Source: an uncultured Asticcacaulis sp. (GTDB taxonomy: Bacteria; Pseudomonadota; Alphaproteobacteria; Caulobacterales; Caulobacteraceae). From it: a stretch of 12,686 bases of DNA. A model generated the notes under the pieces. It did no database searches and was not told where the DNA came from. It saw only the letters and a program-made list of their open reading frames with translations. Below are positions 1-5,929 of the stretch, piece after piece. How positions within the stretch are numbered: position 1 is the stretch's first letter; the number at the start of each line of letters is the position of its first letter. The position numbers and the translations under genes were made by a program. Where the stretch lies: contig CAMLLA010000083.1 of assembly GCA_946480525.1 (NCBI GenBank), forward strand, positions 1 to 12,686, in the 5' to 3' direction.

Positions 1-233
1 CTGGGCCAGTCTTTCCTGGGCCAGTCTTTCCTGAGCCAGACGTTCTTCGTCGAGACGGGCCTGCTCAAGGCGGGCAAGTTCGGCGCGAACCATTTCATCA
101 CGCAGGGCGCGTTCACGCTCCACACGTTCTTGTTCAAGGCGGGCTTGTTCAAGGCGGGCTTGTTCAAGGCGGGCCTGCTCAAGGCGGGCCTGCTCGATAC
201 GGGCTTCCTCTGCACGCGCCTGCTCGATACGCA
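1..233 (-). repeat. 15-bp tandem repeats coding LEQAR/LAQER pentapeptides
   Basis: Within spmX, 15-bp units follow each other in register with the reading frame. Units 129-143, 144-158 and 159-173 are identical (cttgttcaaggcggg on the plus strand), 174-188 differs at two bases and 189-203 at more. A second set lies at 1-15 and 16-30 (identical) with diverged copies to 75. On the coding strand they read as repeats of Leu-Glu-Gln-Ala-Arg and Leu-Ala-Gln-Glu-Arg. Because the unit is a multiple of three, copy-number change would lengthen or shorten the helix without a frameshift. Confidence 0.9.
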
Positions 234-1263
234 GCGCCTCCATGCGCTGGAATTCCTGCTGCCTCGCCTCTTCGCGCAGGCGGGCCTCCTCGCGCTGACG
301 GGCTTCCTCGGCCGCGCGCGCGGCGGCCAGCATCTCTGCCTGGCGCAGGGCTTCCTCGCGCATGCGCTGCTCGACCTGCTGCTGTTCCTGACGACGCAAG
401 TCCTGGATGCGCTGGTCTTCCTGCGCACGGGCAATCGCCGCCTGCACTTCCGGGCTCATGGCCGGGGTGGTATCGTAGGTATAGGGCGTCGGACTATAGG
501 GCGGCGGGATACTGGCCGCCGGCGGCGTTTGGGCAGCCGGCGGAACCTCAGCCGGCCGGGGGGCAAACGCGGCCAGGTCAATGACCTGACGTTCGACCGG
601 CGCGGGCGCGACCGGGTTTACGGGCTGCGGCGACGCGGAGATTTCAAATGGCGGCGGCGTGACCGCCGACGCGGGGATTTCACCGACCGGGTGCGCAGAC
701 AGGATGCCGTTACGATCCGGCGCATCCAGCTCCGCCGGAACGGACGGCTGCGCGTCCGCGGCATCTTCCATGGGACGCACCAACAGGGACGGCGCCGTTC
801 CCGTGACGTCGTCCGGCGTCAGGAACAGGTTTTTTTCGGCGGCACGACGGCGGATCAGCGGCGCCAGCACGTAGGTCTGGCCGTTGAATTCGGCCGAACG
901 CCAGGCGTCCATGGCCAGGGCCGCTTCGGTCATGCGGCCTTCGTTGATACGCTTCAGCACCGTCGACTGGCCGAAATTGTCGACACCGATATTGAAACAG
1001 AATGACACCAGGGCATCGAACTGGTTCTGGTTGATGGGAACAAGGACCAGATTGTTGATCGCATCGACGATAGGCAGAAGATCGAAGCGCAACAGGGCGT
1101 CGGCATCTTCCTGCGTACAGGTCGCGCCTTCGCGCGCCGAGAATGTGTGCCCGTAGCCAAGCGTCCAGCGACCGTCAGGCAGGCGCGCCGCAACGGATCG
1201 CAATCCTTCGAAACTCTTGATCAGCTCGACCCCGGCGCGGGAAACCTTCAAACGCGCTCTCAT
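1..1263 (-). CDS. spmX: SpmX-like muramidase-fold polarity protein (3' end beyond window)
   Basis: An open frame runs from ATG 1263 to the window edge (421 codons, no stop). It opens with AGGA six bases before the ATG. Residues 1-150 form a GH24 phage-lysozyme domain: FEG with Glu19, then GRWTLGYGHT (31-40), NQNQFDALVSFCFNIG and RRRAAEKNLFL. Residues 150-267 are proline-rich. From about 268 on there is a long Glu/Ala/Arg/Gln helix with five-residue LEQAR repeats. In Caulobacter crescentus, SpmX has a muramidase domain, a proline-rich linker and C-terminal membrane segments; it goes to the old (stalked) pole, works with PopZ and activates DivJ. In Asticcacaulis it positions the stalk. The membrane segments expected here lie outside the window. 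The Glu-Asp-Thr triad is incomplete: Glu19 and Thr34 are present, but the Asp position (28) is Leu, fitting a scaffold rather than an active lysozyme. A phage endolysin is unlikely given the long linker and chromosomal context. Confidence 0.85.
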   Translation of the reverse strand, partial: MRARLKVSRAGVELIKSFEGLRSVAARLPDGRWTLGYGHTFSAREGATCTQEDADALLRFDLLPIVDAINNLVLVPINQNQFDALVSFCFNIGVDNFGQSTVLKRINEGRMTEAALAMDAWRSAEFNGQTYVLAPLIRRRAAEKNLFLTPDDVTGTAPSLLVRPMEDAADAQPSVPAELDAPDRNGILSAHPVGEIPASAVTPPPFEISASPQPVNPVAPAPVERQVIDLAAFAPRPAEVPPAAQTPPAASIPPPYSPTPYTYDTTPAMSPEVQAAIARAQEDQRIQDLRRQEQQQVEQRMREEALRQAEMLAAARAAEEARQREEARLREEARQQEFQRMEALRIEQARAEEARIEQARLEQARLEQARLEQARLEQERVERERALRDEMVRAELARLEQARLDEERLAQERLAQERLAQ

Positions 1264-1354
1264 CCCTAATCCTGACCCAAAATGGTCCATATGGAGCGTA
1301 TCCCTTGCCCCTATGCCCCAAAACAAAACGCCAAATAGCGTGACGACCGTTAAC

Positions 1355-1371
1355 TAGCAAACCACATACCG
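1355..1371 (-). promoter_or_regulatory. Candidate sigma-54 (-24/-12) promoter of spmX
   Basis: Read on the minus strand, the site is cGGTATGTGGTTTGCTA: GG at 1370-1369, ten bases, GC at 1358-1357. It matches the degenerate sigma-54 pattern TGG-YRYR-N4-TTGC-W at every position except the first T (here C). It would start transcription near 1345, giving a leader of about 82 nt. In C. crescentus spmX transcription depends on sigma-54 and its activator TacA, so the position fits. The motif match is seen directly; promoter function is inferred. Confidence 0.6.
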
Positions 1372-1379
1372 CGCGGGAT

Positions 1380-1396
1380 TTACAAGACAATTGTAA
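1380..1396. repeat. Inverted repeat TTACAA-N5-TTGTAA upstream of the spmX promoter
   Basis: A perfect six-base inverted repeat with a five-base spacer sits ten bases upstream of the -24 element and eleven bases after the mgtE stop codon. It could be an activator operator for spmX or a weak hairpin after mgtE. It has no GC-rich stem and no T tract following in the mgtE direction, so it is not a convincing terminator. Confidence 0.35.
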
Positions 1397-1406
1397 CAGG
1401 CGGAAT

Positions 1407-2885
1407 TCAGGCTAAGCGTGGCAGCAGAATCATGGCCGCGAGCCCCAGGAAACTGAAGAAACCAACGCAGTCCGTGACCATGGTCACGAAGATCGGCGAC
1501 GCCACGGCCGGATCGCGCCCGACCTTTGACAGGCCCAGCGGGATCAGGGTTCCGGCCAGAGCCGCGGCGGTCAGATTAATCATGACCGCCGTGCCGATGA
1601 CAACGCCGAACCATACCCCCTGCCACAGGCCGGCGGCCAGGCCCAGCGCCAGGGCGATCGCCGCACCGTTGATCAGTCCGACTCGAACTTCGCGCCACAG
1701 GGTGCGCAGGGCATTGGCAGCCGTCAGTTCACGCGCGGCAAGCGCCCGCACCGCAACGGTCAGGGACTGGGTCCCGGAATTGCCGCCGATCGAGGCCACC
1801 ACCGGCATCAGGACCGCAAGCGCCACAAGCCTTTGTATCTCGTCCTGAAACATCAGGATCAGCGACGAGGACACGAAGGCCGTCAGCAGGTTGATGCTCA
1901 GCCACGGCAGGCGGGATTTGACGGTGTCGAATACCCCCTGGCGGCGGCCGCTTTCGGAAACACCCGCCAGGGCCAGCATGTCTTCCTGGCTTTCTTCCTG
2001 GATGATGTTGACGATGTCGTCGACAGTGATCTGACCGACCAGGCGCCCCGAAGCATCGACGACCGGCGCCGAGATCAGGTGGTACTTCTCAAAGATGTAG
2101 GCGACTTCTTCCTGGTCCTGGTCGACCGTGATTTCGGTCGTCGGTTCCATCAGGCTGGTCAGCGGCAGTTCGCGCCGTGACCGCATCAGCAGCGACACAG
2201 GCAGGGCGCCGACAGGCTTATGGCTGGGATCCAGCACATAGATGTCGAAGAACAGCTCCGGCAGGTCGTCGCCGTTCTCGCGCATGTGGTCGATGGTCTG
2301 GCCCACGTTCCAGAAGCTGGGCGCGGCCATGACCTCGCGTTGCATCAGGCGGCCGGCCGTCTCTTCCTCGAAGGTCATCGAGGTGACGAAGGCTTCGCGC
2401 TCGGATTCCGGCATGGCGGCCAGAACGGCCTTCTGCTGGTCTTCTTCCAGGTCCTCAAAGACAGCGGTGGCGTCGTCCGAATCGAGTTCCTGCAGCACTT
2501 CGGCGATGTCGGCCGTGTGCAGGGTCTCGATGACCTCTTCCCGGATATCGTCGTCAAGTTCCGGCAGGATCTCAGCGATCGCGTCCGCCGGTATCCACGG
2601 AATGACCTGCTCGCGATAGTCTTCCGACAGGAAGCCCAGAAGGTCGGCGACGTCGGCCGGATGCAGAGCGTCCAGCAGTTCACGCAGGCGCATGCCGTCA
2701 CCGCGATCGGCGGCATCGATGACCAGGGTGATATACTGCGGATTAAGGGCGTAGTCGTCCTTGAGCGCGAAATCTTCGATCTGTTCGGGCGTTACCAGAC
2801 CACCGCCGATGTCTTCATCGCGGCCGATCCTGGTTTCGATTTCGGAGTCGACTTTCTTTTGAGCGGCGTCGGACTTCTGGCTCAT
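1407..2885 (-). CDS. mgtE: Magnesium transporter MgtE
   Basis: 492-residue inner-membrane Mg2+ channel/transporter with the full family architecture. Residues 50-170 are the cytoplasmic superhelical MgtE N domain with repeated PADVADLL- and TADIAEVL-type units. Residues 180-300 are a CBS pair (DIYVLDPSHKPVGALPV; APVVDASGRLVGQITVDD) that senses Mg2+ and gates the pore. Residues 327-490 are the membrane domain, about five helices, with the signature PVVASIGGNSGTQSLTV (361-377). The pore aspartate known from Thermus MgtE corresponds to Asp472 in VTDCVGFF. ATG at 2885 has a good GGAGG eight bases upstream. It lies upstream of spmX on the same strand, separated by 143 nt that contain spmX's own candidate promoter, so co-regulation is not implied. 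No Mg2+-sensing leader was recognised in the 61 nt between it and the tRNA. Confidence 0.96.
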   Translation of the reverse strand: MSQKSDAAQKKVDSEIETRIGRDEDIGGGLVTPEQIEDFALKDDYALNPQYITLVIDAADRGDGMRLRELLDALHPADVADLLGFLSEDYREQVIPWIPADAIAEILPELDDDIREEVIETLHTADIAEVLQELDSDDATAVFEDLEEDQQKAVLAAMPESEREAFVTSMTFEEETAGRLMQREVMAAPSFWNVGQTIDHMRENGDDLPELFFDIYVLDPSHKPVGALPVSLLMRSRRELPLTSLMEPTTEITVDQDQEEVAYIFEKYHLISAPVVDASGRLVGQITVDDIVNIIQEESQEDMLALAGVSESGRRQGVFDTVKSRLPWLSINLLTAFVSSSLILMFQDEIQRLVALAVLMPVVASIGGNSGTQSLTVAVRALAARELTAANALRTLWREVRVGLINGAAIALALGLAAGLWQGVWFGVVIGTAVMINLTAAALAGTLIPLGLSKVGRDPAVASPIFVTMVTDCVGFFSFLGLAAMILLPRLA

Positions 2886-2946
2886 GGCTCAGGCCTCCCC
2901 TCTTGGCGCCCTGTTCACAGCGCCACGCTCAAAAAACTCATCCGGA

Positions 2947-3031
2947 TGGTGCGGTCAAGAAGACTCGAACTTCCACGCCTTGCGGCACAGCGACCTCAAC
3001 GCTGCGCGTCTACCAATTCCGCCATGACCGC
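2947..3031 (-). tRNA. tRNA-Leu (anticodon GAG)
   Basis: On the minus strand an 85-nt class II tRNA is seen. Its acceptor stem GCGGTCA/TGACCGC is perfect over seven pairs. The anticodon stem CAGCG/CGCTG holds loop TTGAGGT, giving anticodon GAG (reads CUC/CUU). A long variable arm (GCC-GCAA-GGC core), T loop TTCGAGT, discriminator A and an encoded CCA (2949-2947) follow. The long variable arm and the anticodon agree on leucine. The gene stands alone between mgtE and the FliN-like gene. Confidence 0.96.
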
Positions 3032-3052
3032 ACAGTCATCCGGAGAGGCGCG

Positions 3053-3081
3053 GGCATAGCAACACTGAAAGCGTTTGTGAA
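3053..3081 (-). promoter_or_regulatory. Candidate sigma-70 promoter of tRNA-Leu
   Basis: On the minus strand TTCACA (3081-3076, one mismatch to TTGACA) is followed by 17 bases and TATGCC (3058-3053) with an extended -10 TG one base upstream. A GC-rich stretch follows, typical of stringently controlled stable-RNA promoters. Predicted start is near 3046, about 15 nt before the mature tRNA 5' end. The -10 box is weak, so this is only a fair candidate. Confidence 0.4.
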
Positions 3082-3110
3082 GGGCTTTGTCTGAAAATAT
3101 CGGCGCGCCT

Positions 3111-3123
3111 GTGAATTATTCAC
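3111..3123. repeat. 13-bp palindrome GTGAATTATTCAC
   Basis: A perfect 6-1-6 palindrome lies in the gap between the end of the FliN-like gene and the tRNA-Leu promoter, 17 bases past the FliN-like stop. It could be an operator or a weak hairpin (stem five, loop three) after the gene. No T tract follows at once, so a terminator is not supported. Confidence 0.35.
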
Positions 3124-3139
3124 GCCTAAAGGCAGGGTT

Positions 3140-3397
3140 TTATGACCCGAGAGCCATATAGTCGTAAACATCGGCCTGGCGCGTCACGACGATCGATATC
3201 TTTTCCTCGAAAATCTGGATTTCTCCGCGCGCCACCGGATGGTTGTTCGCCAGTATCCACACTTCGTCGTGTTCGCGGGCATCAAGCGGAATCACCGCGC
3301 CACGGCCCATGCGCAGCAGCTGCTGCATCGGCAGGACGGAACGGCCGAGCAGAACGGAGATTTCGACGGGAACGGCGCCAACCTGGGAAATCGTCAC
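3140..3397 (-). CDS. FliN-like flagellar motor switch protein (SpoA domain)
   Basis: A small protein, 85 residues from the chosen GTG, consisting almost entirely of a SpoA/FliN C-terminal domain: VPVEISVLLGRSVLPMQQLL, RMGRGAVIPLD, EVWILANNHPVARGEI and ISIVVTR. These match the FliN core (PVKLTVELGR, LLRLTQGSVVALD, ILINGYLIAQGEV). FliN forms the bottom of the flagellar C ring and takes part in torque switching and export. The frame stays open upstream to TTG 3490, but those extra residues (CRRRNMGWQ and similar) look non-coding and would leave only three bases before the divergent lipB. GTG 3397 has AAGG six bases upstream, so it is preferred; ATG 3436 is a second option. No other flagellar gene is nearby, so it may be the main FliN or a short paralogue; I leave the symbol blank. 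Confidence 0.8.
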   Translation of the reverse strand: MTISQVGAVPVEISVLLGRSVLPMQQLLRMGRGAVIPLDAREHDEVWILANNHPVARGEIQIFEEKISIVVTRQADVYDYMALGS

Positions 3398-3493
3398 AGG
3401 ATACCTTGCTTGAATTCGAAGCGACTGCCACCCCATATTGCGGCGGCGGCAACGGAGACTTGCGTCCGGAGCCAATTTGATAAATGACAAATC

Positions 3494-4198
3494 ATGCTTG
3501 ACGACGCGTTAATTCCCCAACCTTTTTTCAGGACCGATGACGGTCCCACGCCCGAATGGATCGTGGCTGAGGGTCCTGTCCCCTACCCCGACGCGGTGGC
3601 CTTCATGGAGGCGCGCGCCAGCGCCATCGCCGAAGACAGGGCGCGGGAATGCATCTGGCTGGTCGAGCACCCACCGCTCTATACGGCCGGCGTGTCGGCA
3701 AAGGGCTGCGACCTGATCGCCCCGGAACGCTTCCCGGTCTACACCTCAGCGCGTGGCGGCCAATACACCTATCATGGTCCCGGACAACGCGTGGCCTACG
3801 TCATGCTTGACCTCAACCGGCGCAAGAAGGACGTCCGGCTGTTCGTCGAAGCGCTGGAGCAATGGGTAATCGACACCCTGTGGCGCTTCAATGTCGAAGG
3901 CCATATCCGCCCCGGCCGCGTCGGGGTCTGGGTGGAACGCAAGGACAAGGGCTATGAGCCTCTGACCGAAGACAAGATCGCAGCTATCGGCATCAAGCTT
4001 CGGCGCTGGGTGAGCTTCCACGGCATCAGCCTGAATGTCGAGCCCGATCTCAGCCACTTCAGCGGCATCGTGCCATGCGGCATCACCGAATATGGCGTCA
4101 CCAGCCTGCTCGACCTCGGCCTGCCGGTGACCATGGACGACGTCGACTACGCTCTGCGCATGAGCTTCGAGGCCGTCTTCGGCCCCGTTGACGCCTAA
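3494..4198 (+). CDS. lipB: Lipoyl(octanoyl) transferase LipB
   Basis: 234 residues. LipB moves the octanoyl group from octanoyl-acyl carrier protein to the lipoyl domains of 2-oxoacid dehydrogenases and the glycine cleavage system; LipA then inserts sulfur. Family motifs are complete: [12 protein letters not shown] (87-98), [22 protein letters not shown] (161-182) with the catalytic Lys161, and GIVPCGI (191-197) with the catalytic Cys195. Length is normal for the family. This is the only plus-strand gene in the window. Its ATG lacks a clear ribosome site (aaatgacaaatc before it), and it is divergent from the FliN-like gene with about 96 nt between. Its TAA overlaps the TAG of the convergent DUF2167 gene by three of four bases. 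Confidence 0.96.
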   Translation: MLDDALIPQPFFRTDDGPTPEWIVAEGPVPYPDAVAFMEARASAIAEDRARECIWLVEHPPLYTAGVSAKGCDLIAPERFPVYTSARGGQYTYHGPGQRVAYVMLDLNRRKKDVRLFVEALEQWVIDTLWRFNVEGHIRPGRVGVWVERKDKGYEPLTEDKIAAIGIKLRRWVSFHGISLNVEPDLSHFSGIVPCGITEYGVTSLLDLGLPVTMDDVDYALRMSFEAVFGPVDA

Positions 4199-5262
4199 TC
4201 GTCACCTGGCTTGCGAACCGTCGGCTCGCGCTCGGCAATAGCCGCATCGTCCGCCGCCGGCAAAGCGGGCGGAACTTCGGTTTCGAAACTCACCAGCTCA
4301 ACCGGAGCGGCCGAGGTTTTCTTGCCGAACAGGGACAGCAGTCCGCGCCACAGGATGCCAAGGCCGGCCAGGATAAAGACGATGAACTTCTTGCCGAAAG
4401 CCAGCACCAGTCCCAGCAGCCCAAGCTTTTTTGCTGCCGCCACGCCAAGCCCGGCCGCGACCAGGCCGCCAACGCCATAGGCGGCCTTCGCGTCACCATC
4501 CTTGTAATCGGCGTAGCGCGCACCGGCGTTGTACGTTCCTGCCAGGGCCAGTTGCTGGGCCTGGGCGCGGATGCTTTCCAGTTCAGGCATGCTCGCGATC
4601 ATGTTCAGGCTCAACACCCCTCCACGGCCAAGAACGCGGATATCATAGTTGAGCGTGTGAACCTTATTGTCGCCGAACCGTATATCCTGCGCCCAGATCA
4701 TATAGTGGTGCGTGGCGTCGTAGGACGGCGGCTGCGCCCAGCCGACAAGGTGCATGGGCTCGTAGCCTGCCTTTTCGCGCGCCTGGTTGTTGTCCGCCTC
4801 GCCTTTCTGAATTTCCTTGAGATAGTCGTCGTAATTGGTCGTCGAGGCGTCCTTGTCCGATACGTATCCGCTTTTCTCGAACGAGACGACGGCGCCCCAG
4901 TCGTTGAACGGCGTCCGCCCGGCGGGAATAACCATCCCTAAGATACCTTCCGCCGCCGACGGCGGATTCCCCCAGGCATCCACGATGACCTTGCGGGCGT
5001 CGGCAGCGTCGAGGAAGTAATATTTGTCCCCAAGCGTCAGGGTCGCCTCAGCCTCATCGAGCTTCACATTTCCGGTTTTCGGATGAAGGCCGGCCATAAA
5101 GCTCGCTTCGGCGGCCGCCTGGCTCTGGGCGGCGGCCTCGAGCTGGGCCTTTGTCGGCGCTTCGGCGCTAGAGGGCACCGGCGTCGCAACGGCCGCCGAC
5201 GCGGCGTAAAGGCCAAGACCAAGACCAACGGCCAGCGCGGCCACTTTTAAAATACGGAACAT
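4195..5262 (-). CDS. DUF2167 family membrane-anchored envelope protein
   Basis: 355 residues, recognised as the DUF2167 family, whose function is unknown to me. Residues 1-26 are a signal peptide ([10 protein letters not shown] start, Ala-rich cleavage region ending AVA). Residues 55-250 are the soluble family domain, with [74 protein letters not shown]. Residues 265-313 hold two hydrophobic segments flanked by lysine pairs ([17 protein letters not shown]), so the soluble part is probably periplasmic. The tail is acidic and proline-rich. ATG 5262 has a strong G-rich ribosome site (GGGGGGGAAG, two bases before). It is convergent with lipB, stop codons interlocking. The 94-nt gap upstream shows no clear promoter. 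Confidence 0.85.
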   Translation of the reverse strand: MFRILKVAALAVGLGLGLYAASAAVATPVPSSAEAPTKAQLEAAAQSQAAAEASFMAGLHPKTGNVKLDEAEATLTLGDKYYFLDAADARKVIVDAWGNPPSAAEGILGMVIPAGRTPFNDWGAVVSFEKSGYVSDKDASTTNYDDYLKEIQKGEADNNQAREKAGYEPMHLVGWAQPPSYDATHHYMIWAQDIRFGDNKVHTLNYDIRVLGRGGVLSLNMIASMPELESIRAQAQQLALAGTYNAGARYADYKDGDAKAAYGVGGLVAAGLGVAAAKKLGLLGLVLAFGKKFIVFILAGLGILWRGLLSLFGKKTSAAPVELVSFETEVPPALPAADDAAIAEREPTVRKPGDD

Positions 5263-5356
5263 AACTTCCCCCCGAAAAGCACTCCTTACTACTAAGTGCC
5301 TTCATTGGAGATTACAAGCCGGCTCAACCGCCAGCTGTCCGGAGTGTCCCGAAACA

Positions 5357-5773
5357 TTAAGGCGCTTGTTCCTGCGCCGCCTTGCGGAATGAGGTGCGGC
5401 CATAGCGGTTGTCGCCCCGCTCTCCCGGCATGACGCACAGGTCGATCACCGCCCAGACCAGCACCACGACCGCGATAAAGTCAAAGAATCCCATTGGTCG
5501 TGGCCAGACCATGACCACGGCGATGAGTATGATCGCCGACCACCAGCCGGATCGGCCACGGTCATGGAGCCGTTTGGATAACAGGCAGGCGCCGCCATAG
5601 ATCAGCGCAGGATAGACGATCCAGCCTGTAACGAACTGCAAAGGGCCCGACACCAGCGCCTCGTAGAAGGCCAGAACGAGCAGCAGCAGCGCCGCGCCGA
5701 CCAGGAACGGCGTCTGGCGGATACGTCCGTCAGCGGAGAGAAACAGATTGCCCCAGTCGATCTTGGAAGTCAT
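5357..5773 (-). CDS. DUF805 family inner-membrane protein
   Basis: 138 residues from ATG 5773. It shows the DUF805 layout: an N-terminal SADGRIRQTPF segment, about four membrane helices (residues 22-38, 46-62, 76-92, 96-114), the signature KRLHDRGRSGWW between the second and third helices, and the C-terminal PGERGDNRYG tail. The function of the family is not established. The frame also opens further upstream at ATG 5899, but that 42-residue extension (PGLAGASAPEA, CYMAFG) does not resemble the family, and neither ATG has a good ribosome site; an ATG at 5848 is a third option. The gene follows the TadG-like gene on the same strand, so it may be read with it, though a GC hairpin lies between. 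Confidence 0.8.
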   Translation of the reverse strand: MTSKIDWGNLFLSADGRIRQTPFLVGAALLLLVLAFYEALVSGPLQFVTGWIVYPALIYGGACLLSKRLHDRGRSGWWSAIILIAVVMVWPRPMGFFDFIAVVVLVWAVIDLCVMPGERGDNRYGRTSFRKAAQEQAP

Positions 5774-5853
5774 GCCAAACGCCATGTAACAGGAAGAGCG
5801 ACTGTCGCCAGCCGCCCCGGTAAAGTCAAGTGTCGTAACGTCTTGCATGGCTT

Positions 5854-5871
5854 CCGGGGCGGACGCCCCGG
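5854..5871. repeat. GC-rich hairpin between the TadG-like and DUF805 genes
   Basis: A perfect 7-bp inverted repeat, CCGGGGC-GGAC-GCCCCGG, lies 59 bases beyond the TadG-like stop and 80 bases before ATG 5773. No T tract follows on the minus strand, so it is not a classical intrinsic terminator. It may mark a transcript end or structure the DUF805 leader. If translation began at ATG 5899, the hairpin would lie inside the coding region. Confidence 0.4.
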
Positions 5872-5929
5872 CAAGGCCAGGCGGACGCCCGAGCGTCATG
5901 CTAGGAAGAGCCCGTGCGGCGCTTGAGTA

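Noticed and set aside
129..233. CRISPR array
   Set aside because: The 15-bp repeats are contiguous, without spacers, and in frame within spmX.
130..1005. Long plus-strand frame rich in Leu/Gly/Arg opposite spmX
   Set aside because: It is the antisense of the Glu/Arg repeat and muramidase domain; the minus strand carries clear family motifs and a ribosome site, the plus frame none.
1286..1295. Ten-base palindrome TCCATATGGA in the spmX leader
   Set aside because: Short, without spacer or second copy, and not matching an operator I know; chance is adequate.
2886..2946. Mg2+ riboswitch before mgtE
   Set aside because: The gap to the tRNA is only 61 nt and shows no large structured leader; an M-box needs far more sequence.
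2220..3059. Plus-strand frame of 279 codons opposite mgtE and the tRNA
   Set aside because: It is antisense to MgtE and runs into the tRNA-Leu gene; no family resemblance and no ribosome site.
3436..3490. N-terminal extension of the FliN-like protein from TTG 3490
   Set aside because: Arg/Cys-rich residues unlike FliN, no ribosome site, and no room for the divergent lipB promoter.
5900..5929. Imperfect hairpin AAGAGCC/GGCGCTT after the TadG-like gene as a terminator
   Set aside because: The stem has a mismatch and no T tract follows on the minus strand.
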